From positions 6,876 to 28,869 of the forward strand of contig KN884608.1 of the NCBI GenBank assembly GCA_000934455.1: a stretch of 21,994 bases of DNA, read 5' to 3'. Under the pieces are notes generated by a model that saw only the letters and a program-made list of their open reading frames with translations, made no database searches and was not told where the DNA came from. The DNA is from Apostichopus parvimensis (taxonomy: Eukaryota > Echinodermata > Holothuroidea > Aspidochirotida > Stichopodidae). The position numbers and the translations under genes were made by a program. Positions 1 through 10,300 of the stretch are shown piece after piece (position 1 is the first letter of the stretch; every line of letters begins with the position of its first letter).

Positions 1-243
1 TATGTTAACAGTTTAGGAGTAATGTCATTTCAGTGTTTAGGGATGCCTTTTGTGTTGAACTTGTCACAACATATTAATACCACAGTTGATTGCTACAAGG
101 AAAATTGATCAGTGAATAATGATATTAGATAAAACCATCAAATCAATGAATAATAATACAAATAATTGAATATCTTTACTAGTACTATTGTCTAATTTAC
201 CTTCATATGATGGTTCAAATCAAACACACTGTCTCTAACAGAA
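1..243. other. EPHX2 intron 12, left-edge unique sequence
   Basis: AT-rich sequence between the window edge and the 27-bp minisatellite. I checked both strands for the rest of the epoxide hydrolase C-terminus and found none. No other feature is seen. Confidence 0.5.
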
Positions 244-867
244 ACAGGGTACTAATACTAACCATAGTATACAGGGTACTAATACTAACCATAGTATACA
301 GGGTACTATTACTAACCATAGTATACAGGGTACTAATACTAACCATAGTATACAGGGTTACTAACCATAGTATACAGGGTACTAATACTAACCATAGTAT
401 ACAGGGTACTAATACTAACCATAGGATACAAGGTACTAATACTAACCATAGGATACAGGGTACTAATACTAACCATAGTAAAACAGGGTACTATTACTAA
501 CCATATAGTATACAGGGTACTAATACTAACCATAGTATACAGGGTACTAATACTAACCATAGTATACATGGTACTAATACTAACCATATAGAATACAGGG
601 TACTAATACTAACCATAGTATACAGGGTACTAATACTAACCATAGTATACATGATACTAATACTAACCATAGTATACAGGGTACTCATACTAACCATAGT
701 ATACAGGGTACTAATACTAACCATAGTATACAGGGTATTAATACTAACCATAGTAAACAGGGTACTAATACTAACCATAGTATACAGGGTACTAATACTA
801 ACCATAGTATACAGGGTACTAATACTAACCATAGTAAAACAGGGTTCTATTACTAACCATATAGTAT
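244..867. repeat. 27-bp minisatellite, 23 units
   Basis: Tandem units of about 27 bp, type acagggtactaatactaacc-atagtat. I count 23 units, mostly 27 bp, with one short unit of 22 bp near 355 and some of 28-29 bp. Because 27 is a multiple of three, long open frames run through both strands; these are repeat artefacts, not genes. Units 9-10 (about 460-510) and 22-23 (about 812-867) share the same rare variants (tagtaaaacaggg, then ccatatagtat), indicating a larger duplication of about 13 units. The array lies in intron 12 of EPHX2. Confidence 0.97.
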
Positions 868-1008
868 CAGTATACGTACTTTGAATCATGTCATGAAAGT
901 ACACTATATAAACAAGTGTATCAATGCATGACCATATCATTCACAAACTGGTTACTAGGCAGACTCACTGGCTGTTGCAACTCTTTTTAAAGATTGCAGC
1001 TACAGCTA

Positions 1009-1081
1009 GCTAGTCAATATGCTAGTTGTAGTATGCTAGTCAATGTGCTAGTTGTAGTATGCTAGTCAATATGCTAGTTGT
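1009..1081. repeat. 26-bp tandem repeat, about 2.8 copies
   Basis: Unit gctagtcaatatgctagttg + tagtat. Three near-identical copies, the last truncated, lie in intron 12 about 120 bp downstream (gene sense) of the exon 12 donor. Apart from this, 868-1204 shows no feature. Confidence 0.92.
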
Positions 1082-1204
1082 ACAGGCTGTACTTGTATTA
1101 TACAGTACAACCCTCTTGATGGAGGTAGATACTTATTCAATAACCTCTAAACGATGAGTTTACCCTCCTTGTATGCTTATATTTATACCTTACAATTCAC
1201 TCAC

Positions 1205-1322
1205 CACATCCTGGAAGTAAATTTGATATGCCCATGCTCCTGGCTTCTTCTTCATATTTTCCAAAGGGTTGGCAGAAGTCAGAGCAGGTGGAAAGAATGG
1301 AGTATTGAAAGCACCAACTGCC
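1205..1322 (-). CDS. EPHX2: EPHX2 exon 12 (cap entrance, YQIYFQ)
   Basis: The 118-nt exon runs from acceptor TTTTTATCAACAG to donor GTG|GTGAGT. It completes Met349 and adds 39 residues including AVGAFNTPFFPPALTSANP and AWAYQIYFQDV. These match human AVASLNTPF and the DYQLYFQEP segment, which bears one of the two catalytic tyrosines. It ends in phase 0. No further exon is visible to the left, so the remaining C-terminus lies outside the window. Confidence 0.94.
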
Positions 1323-4300
1323 CTGTTGATAAAAAGTTATATTTACAAATTACAGGAAACATTTTTATTCGAGTACACATGTGCTTTGAATTATTTCCCA
1401 GTCATTAACATAATAATGGTGAAAAATAGAACAGGAGAGTTATTAATTGGACACAGAAACAGGGCAGTTGACGCTGTATTTGTATTGAATTTTAACACAA
1501 TCCTGCGGTACCATATTCAACCAATGAAGGTAACTTAGGCATCTGAGATGCGTTATAATGCGTTATATTACTACACTAAATCAACTAGGAATTATGAAAT
1601 TAGGCTTACATCTTCACAGGTTTCAAGTGATCACTAAAACATTGACCTTAAATTTGTGGAACACTAACTTTACATATCGGTGTAAATAGTTTGTAGTCTG
1701 TTATTTTTAGGGGCAGCAAAGTCATTGTCACTTTGTGGATCTTGAATTGTAGTAGATCTAATGACATGTGAATATTATATGGAAAGTCTTAACATACTGC
1801 ACACTGCAGCTCTCAAGTATGACACAAGGCACAAATACATATGTTACAATTAGCTTCAAAACAATTGATGGCAATTAATGGCAATTGAAGGCAATTAATG
1901 CCATCAGTACAGGTTGCATTTCTATACCACTTTTTTTTGACAAATGATCCATTAAAACATGTGGTTACTTGTACTTGCAGAGAAAGAATATTTCATGTAT
2001 TGGTGTTCGTACTCAAGCTTTGTACTCACACCACACCACAGCACTGCACTGCAGCATTGCTCATAAATGTGGACAGCCATTTCAACTTACTTATGAGAAA
2101 ATTACACCTGTTTCCTTGGCAGTGTAAACCCTCTGATCAAAGTATTGTCTCATGAGTGCAAGTAATGGTTCATAAATATGAAAGGAAAAAATCATGACTG
2201 AGAAGAAAAAGAAACTACATTTAACAACTAAATATCAAAACCTGTCAATCAATGATGGATGAAAAGGATTAGCCAGTTATTGAGCCTTGGTTAATAAGCT
2301 CTTACAGAGTTAATATATGCAATGAATGAAATATAAATGACCAATGAAGTGAAAAGACATTTATAGTCAACAAAGCATTACAAAACTTGTCCAGGCAAAA
2401 TCATGTTGTATGTGATCCATGTGTGCTCTGCTATTTGAATGAAATCATGAGAACATTTGTTTGAGATAGCCATCCAAAACTCATCTGAAACCTATTAATT
2501 GATGAACGCAGGCTTATATCAATCTGTCTCTTTGTGATGAGTTTTCAGAGATAACAAGGCAGGCCTGTAATACCTAAGGGAAGTCACTTAACATCTAACA
2601 TCTGAAAGACAAGAGTCTACTTCAGCATCAGATCCATTTCTCAAATACTGGTAGATAAAGGCAAGCCCCCCCCCCCCCCCCCCCCCCACCCCTGAAAGTG
2701 TCACATAAACTGACCTGTATGCAGTTTTTTTGGACCCACTCTTAATCATCAATGTAGTGCAGCCACGGTGAGCAAAGTTGTTTCAGAACCAATGACAATA
2801 ACAGAAGCGAAACCCAGTCCCAATGAAGATTAGAGGCAGGTACATGCTGTACTCACATAGTGCGCTCCGGGTAATGTAAGGCTAAACACCAAACAACCGA
2901 GCCACCCCAGTCATGACCAATAAATGTGGCTTGTGGAAGACCCTGTATGAAAACAGAAAGACAAAGAACAGAAAACAATGGACTTATGAAGCTAATGTTT
3001 CAAATAATAAATGGGTATGTACAACATTAACAAAGCACTGTTTTTCTTCATTTTCTTCAGAATATTATTAATGATGATTGTTTAGTACCTTACCACATCT
3101 GTGAGGTTTTGGAAAAAGGACTTTTTTTTGGGGGGGGGGGGTTAGCTAAAGAATGGAATTTGAACCAGTGGGCACAGGTCCTAGGTTTAAATGTCATGTG
3201 TGTGTGTCACACCTCAATTAAAGTATGTAGCATGTACATATATTGTGTCTGATTAATTTCTGACTCCTGAGTGTCGATTTTGTGCCTTTGTCTGTGTGTT
3301 AACTAGTCTTTGTTATGTTGCCCATGGGCGCAGATCAGTCTTGGATAATGGTGAGGATGCGTGTCTGTTCTCTGATATAATCTAAGATTAATTTCTGACT
3401 CCTGAGTGTTGATTTTGTGCCTTTGTCTGTAAGTTAACTTGTCTTTGTTATGTTGCCCATGGGCGCAGATCAGTCTTGGACAATGGTGCGGATGGGTGTC
3501 TGTTCTCTGATACTATCTAATCCGAGCGCGACCATGGGTTCGCTCGTAGCGTACAAGAAAGTTTTTGGCAAATATACCTCCCAGATCGCCAGAAATAACA
3601 CTTCCCAGACCCAATGATGCTCCCAATCCTCCTTAAGTTTTAGATCTCATGGTTTAGAAATTTAGTTTGAGGAAATACATGGGTGTCTGCAGAAAAAAAT
3701 CAGGGGACAAATAATCCAAGTAGACTTTTGTATACGATGGGTCTGGGGTCCTCTCCCAGACAACAAATATAGACTGCCGCAAATGCGATTTCCTTCCAAA
3801 ATTTAACAACTGTGGATAAATGTAAGAAAATGAGAGCTGCTGCATGTCATTTGCACAATGCTGGATCAAACTGCGCCAAAGTTCAATACAGGAGAATTTG
3901 AAATGCAGCATTTGGTCAAGGCAAATTGGTGGGGACACGGTATATCATGGTCCCCATCACTGAAAAATTTGATGGGGACATGTCCTGCTGTCCCCACCAG
4001 GATCTGCGTCGATGATGTTGCCTTCAACAGATATCACATGATATTTTCAGGCATTACCCATAGATACCTTTAAGTGTACTTATGTTGTATATCTGTAAAA
4101 ATAAGTCAGATTAAGTACTAACAGAATGCAGTATGCTTGATGACAACAGATGCATTTGATTGCATCGTTGAAAAGATTGAGGTAGGAAATCTGCAAGAAA
4201 CTGATTCCTTCAGTAAACATATTCCAGCCAGTTACTCATGTATGTAAATTACTGATTCCTTCAGTAAACATATTCCAGCCAGTTACTCATGCATGTAAAT

Positions 4301-7300
4301 TAGGAATTTCTTCAGTAAACATATTCCAGTCAGTTACTCATGTATGTAAATTAGGAATTTCTTCAGTAAACATATTCCAGTCAGTTACTGACATATGTAA
4401 ATTACCGACTCCTTCAGTAAACATAATTCCGCCAGTTACTTGTGTATGTAAATTACTGATTCCTTCAGTAAACATATTCCAGCCAGTGACTCATGCATGT
4501 AAATTACTGATTTCTTCAGTAAACATATTCCGTCCAGTTACTCATGTATGTAAATTACCGATTTCTTCAGTAAAAATATTCCAGTCAGTTACTGACATAT
4601 GTAAGATACCGATTCCTTCAGTAAACAGATTCCGGCCAGTTACTCATGTATGTAAATGACCGATTTCTTCAGTAAACATATTCCAGTCAGTTACTCACCG
4701 ATTCCTTCAGTAAACATATTCCAGTCAGTTACTGATATATGTAAATTACCGATTTCTTCAGTAAACATATTCCAGTCAGTTACTCATGTATGTAAATTAC
4801 CGATTCCTTCAGTAAACATATTCCAGTCAGTTACTCTTGTAATGTTGGGAGTTGTACAAACCATGTTTGAGACATCTTAACCAAAGCTATATCAAGTAAT
4901 CGACAAAAACTTGAATATTTTATGAAGTTTGGGTAGGCTATGATAAATTGCTTCTGTAGAGCTTGATAAGCATATCTCCCAAAATAAAGAAAATATTATC
5001 ATATTTAAATTCAAACCAAAGTGTCTCACACCTCCTCCCCAAATCGACCCCTAAAGTAACTAACCGTATTTGTCTCTTGGCAATAAAAATCATCCCTGTA
5101 CATTTACAAGCCACCTAAATACAGAGAATATCAATATTATGCTTACTTACCAAGACATCCATAAAGGCAACCACATCCTGTCAAATAAAAAAGTTGATAA
5201 TGCTATTCATTAATAAAAAAAGGGTTTTTCTTTTAACACTGTAACCATGATATAGCTTTCTGCAACAAAGGAAACAACACCAGAATGGTTTAAGTGAGAG
5301 AGTAAAGTAACCCCTCTTAAAACCTTGCATTTGATTAGATGAGTCAAGGAAAGAAAAATGCACTGGCAAAGTAAGGAACACAACTAGAATCCATTCCATT
5401 GGGATGAATGGCTAAAAGTTTCAAAAATCCCTACTAAGAAAATACAAAATAAACATTATGAGTGAATTAAGGTCCTCTATCATTTCTCTGCTTTGAATAA
5501 TTAATTTATCAACACCAATTTTCAAACAAAAGTCAAGGGATGACTAAGAAGGGCAAAATATGCTTCAAATACCCATGATAAATAATAACTGACCTATATA
5601 AGGAAAGTATTTAAAATACCAATGAGCTTATGCTTCATGCAAGGCTAGATATCCCATTAGCAGGATTAGCTCAATTTGGATTTTACAACGGCAGGCTCTC
5701 TAATTACTAGCATCGGCTGTAGTCAGAAAGATTCACAACACATCAAAATTGCATGATAAGTGACATTTGGTATAGAATGATAAGTAATTATATATGATGA
5801 AAACAAGGACAATTTATCTAACATATTCCTTACTACCATCATAAATATTATAATTTTGTTTCCACCAGAAATGTTCATACACTACAAACTCCACAACTAC
5901 TCAAACATGCAAGAATTTCTCTGATAACTATTAAACAGCTATAAACATGATAAATGTTGCATCCACCCAGGAGCAGAGGAGTTTGACATTCATGTAGGGA
6001 CTTGAAGCATTAATTATTACAGCATTGTGATCAGATCCTGTGTCTATGCACATATGTGTACAAAGTCTTGCACTATGTTCTTCCATACAAGCCATCCTTA
6101 CATTCGCTAGTTGGAACCTGAAATTAAGTTAAAAGTACTGCTAGTTTTAGCTCATGACTCACGACTCAACCAGCTTTGAAACCCAATAGCAATAGCAACA
6201 CACAAAATGCTCTAAGTATTTGTTTTGACTTACCCTGGTTATTTTGTCCATTCCATACTCTCTTGGCTCTGTGCAGAAGAAACAATGATCTTATAAGTAC
6301 TGAAGACTACCACACACACTAGCTAAGTTAATCAAGATGATCTCAGGTAAGGCACTTTAGAGCATAACAAACACTTTATGCAACAAACTTCTTATAAATT
6401 GATGTAACTTTCAATTGATTTAGAATCTTCTCATTAAACTTGCCCAATAAGGACTACTATAATATATACTTTTGTTATAACTCATGTTATGTAGAAAGGT
6501 TTGTTTTTGTTGGCTTCATGGAGAGAACACACATCATGAACCTTCATGTGGTTTGCCATTGCAAAAGAACAAAACAACGAGAGGGCAATCCAAATAGTAC
6601 AATATCTCATCTCCATATTTTACATATAGGGAGATGAGATAATATAAAATATAATCTCACTGTTACAAATCCCATCCCTCAAAAAGATACATAAAATGAT
6701 GGACTAAGGATCATGTGATAAGTCTACATTAGACAGCTACTGTAGGGTGTACAGCTATGACATGAGTATCAACACCCAAAGCTGTGCATGGTGGTTCATG
6801 TAAATAGTAAGTATTGAACATGCACCTTGCATCTTTGACTTACCGGGTGGAGCGCTGCTCTCTCCATACCCTTTCATCTCCAAAGCTATAGCTCTATAAC
6901 CACTCATGGCAAGGGCAGGCATCTGATCATATAAACATAAACACTTATTAGATATATGCACTAACATGCACTATCGAACAGTCTGCAGCAGGTTTGTGGT
7001 GTCATAGCAGCCTCTCGCAATTCATCCCTGCCTCACCTCATGAAACTACTTCCTGCCATATGTAACCTGATTTCTTCTTTGAAATCCTACATGTCTCACC
7101 ATTAAGTCTGAAATAAATCTGATCTTAGATAAAAGAACATCCCATGAATCTTATCTGTCACACATGCAACCCATCATTAAAGCAGACATGTTAGATCTAT
7201 TGAAAAATAATCTATTACACCTGCATACTATCATTAAAGCAGACATGTTTGATCTTGTAACTTGCTCTATTTCACCTGCATACCATCATTAAAGCTGACA

Positions 7301-10300
7301 TGTTAGATCTATTGAACTACTCTATTACACCTGCATCCCATCATTAAAGCAGACATGTTAGATCTATTGAATAGTCTATAACACCTGTATACTATCATAA
7401 AAGCAGACATGTAAGATCTATTGAAATACTCTATAACACCTGCATACCATTAAGCATATGTTATATTTTTCAAAATACTCTATTACACCTGCATACCATC
7501 AGTAAAGCTGACATGTTAGATCTATTGAAATATTCTATAACACCTGCATACTATCATTAAAGCTGACATGTTAGATCTATTGAAATACTCTATAACACCT
7601 GCATACTATCATTAAAGCTGACATGTTTGATCTATTGAAATACTCTATTACACCTGCATCCCATTATTAAAGCAGACATGTTAGATCTATTGAAATACTC
7701 TATGACACCTGCACCCCATCATTAAAGCAGACATGTTAGATCTATTAAAATACTCTATTACACCTGCATACCATCATTAAAGCAGACATGTTAGATCTAT
7801 TGAAATATTCTATTACACCTGCAACCCATCATTAAAGCTGACATGTTAGATCTATTGAAATACTCTATTACACCTGCATCCCATCATTAAAGCAGACATG
7901 TTAGATCTATTGAAATATTCTATAACACCTGCATACTACCATTAAAGCTGACATGTTAGATCTATTGAAATACTCTATTACACCTGCATACTACCATCAT
8001 TTAAGCTGACATGTTAGATCTTTTGAAATACTCTATAACACCTGTATACTATCATAAAAGCAGACATGTAAGATCTATTGAAATACTCTATAACACCTGC
8101 ATACTATCATAAAAGCTGACATGTTTGATCTATTGAAATACTCTATTACACCTGCATCCCATAAAGCTGAAATGTTACAATTTTCAAAATACTCTATTAC
8201 ACCTGCATACCATCAGTAAAGCTGACATGTTAGATCTATTGAAATATTCTATAACACCTGCATACTATCATTAAAGCTGACATGTTAGATCTATTGAAAT
8301 ACTCTATAACACCTGCATACCATAAAGCTGATATGTTACAATTTTCAAAATACTCTATTACACCTGCATATCATCATTAAAGCTGACATGTTAGATCTTT
8401 TAACATGCTCTATTATCTATTACATTGTTACTATGATCTATCATACCTGCATTATGTTTTAACAGATGACAGGTCACAACTGAGATTAAATCTGATTTAT
8501 TATACCTTCATCTCATAACCAAATCTCACATTTTATATCCCACATATCAAAATAACTTAAAGTTGTCCTACCTGCAATTTATCATTAAAGCTGTGATGTT
8601 ATATCACTGAATATGATCCATATCACACCTGCATAGCATTATTTAAGGTGACTTTTCATACACCAGATATCCCATTTAATATCTTTTAATCACCTACCTG
8701 TCTCCTCCAACTGTACCAGCCCTCAGGGAACCCATGACAAAGAATGACTGGGGGTCCTTGTCCCATCTCAAAAAAGTGAATTTTAACTCCATCCTGCATT
8801 AAAAAAAAACATATATGCCCCAGATTTATTGACTTGATACAATGAATTTACTTGAAACAAGACATTACTATGGCAACCACAATACATCTGTCTGTCATCT
8901 GATAGAGTGCATTCGATGGGGTTATAGGACAATACAATGCTCCCTACACTTCACAATAGGACACCTGATGGCGCAATCCTGGAACGGTATACCTCAAAGG
9001 AAAATGGACAGAATCACAGGAGCATAGTTAACCATGTTATACAGGCACAAAGTCCATTAGTTTGTGTCTGAAGATCTGACCTTTATGTACTACATATGCA
9101 GGCCTTTTCTTAATAGATACTTAAGTACTTTGTTTACAGTATTTTATCTACCCTCTTTTGACTTTTTCTAATACTGTCATTTTGAAACACACCAACTACC
9201 TAGTTGGACTTAATTCCGAGAACTATAGTAGATTTATACATGATTACCAGTATCAACTTGATCCTACAACTATATATTTGGGTTCTGATGCATTCTTGAA
9301 TATATACAATTTAATGATTTTTCCATGAGAAAAGTAACAAATTCCATGACCTTGATAGAATTATTCCATTTTCCATGACTTTTCCATTGCTGTGGGAGCC
9401 CTGATAAAAAAGAGAAAAGTCAATCTGTGTTGCACTCACCTTGGTGACTACATCACCTTCACACATATTCTTGGGCTGACAGGTTATCGGCATTGCTCTC
9501 TGAAAGACCTATTAACAAGACATCATTTGTAAGGACAGAACTAATTTCACAAGAAATTATTAGAAGCAAATCAAACATAATGTTGCCAAAGCTAAATATA
9601 ATGGGACAAAATACAGAGTAGTACAATCTTCTGTTGTTTGCTTCTGTATATATGTATCACAGATCAATTTTAATTGGTTGCTTGACTAACCAACATCTGT
9701 GGTTTGAACCCCACATTTCATATTCCTGAAACTGCTCCAAGCTTTCCCTGTGCAATATTGTGGTTCCACTATTTTTCATCTAGATATAAAGCTACAAGTC
9801 TTAGAAATGTAACGTAACATATATAGCAAAAATATCACTTCTGGATGGCTCAAAGTGTTTTTCAGCAAAGTGTGGCAAAATCAATGCTTCTGGTTTGCAC
9901 ACTATAGAAGAATGCATGAAATGACAATAGGTAATACATACTACAATGCTACATGAAACATTTAGCCACGTGCATGAAGGAAATCATTCTCCTTGTAGTA
10001 CTTACACAGATCACCAACATAGCATTGAAGTTCTAAATTTGCATCCTTGCAATGAATGCATGGTGGTAAAAGTTTACCTCTAACCTTACTTAATCAGCAG
10101 AGAGGGGCTGTGGATGCAACGCCTTCGCCCATTCAACCTCATGGGCTCAACATTCAGGAAGGACATGACTAACTTTTCTTCTGTCCCCCCTCCTTCTCCC
10201 CTTGTCCCCCCCCCCCCCTCATCACTCCTCTTCTCATAGCTCTCTTCCACCATTTTTTCTCCACACCTTTCTGTCTTTGTCCTTCTCCAGTTTATTCCCT

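Larger units (their letters stand above)
2943..5150 (-). other. EPHX2: EPHX2 intron 10
   Basis: 2208-bp intron, the longest seen here. It holds a G12 run (3130-3141), a 135-bp tandem duplication (3251-3520), a GC-richer repeat-like stretch (about 3520-4015) and the 51-bp minisatellite (4201-4840). No coding exon was found between exon 10 and exon 11, whose reading frames join directly. Confidence 0.8.

Noticed and set aside
207-940. Long open frames on both strands made of repeated Tyr/Ile/Thr-rich blocks
   Set aside because: They arise because the 27-bp repeat unit is a multiple of three; the frames simply follow the minisatellite.
3654-4073. Overlapping open frames on both strands near 3.65-4.07 kb
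   Set aside because: Short, mutually overlapping and in a repeat-like stretch of intron 10; no family resemblance.
4656-4880. Open frame with repeated SVNIFQSVT words
   Set aside because: A product of the 51-bp minisatellite (17 codons per unit), inside an EPHX2 intron and antisense to it.
244-8415. CRISPR array-like direct repeats
   Set aside because: Units are contiguous without unique spacers, there are no cas genes, and the host is an intron-bearing animal genome.
9640-9715. tRNA-type B box (ggtttgaaccc) suggesting a tRNA gene or SINE
   Set aside because: No A box at the right distance, no cloverleaf and no recognisable SINE tail; a single 11-bp match is not enough.
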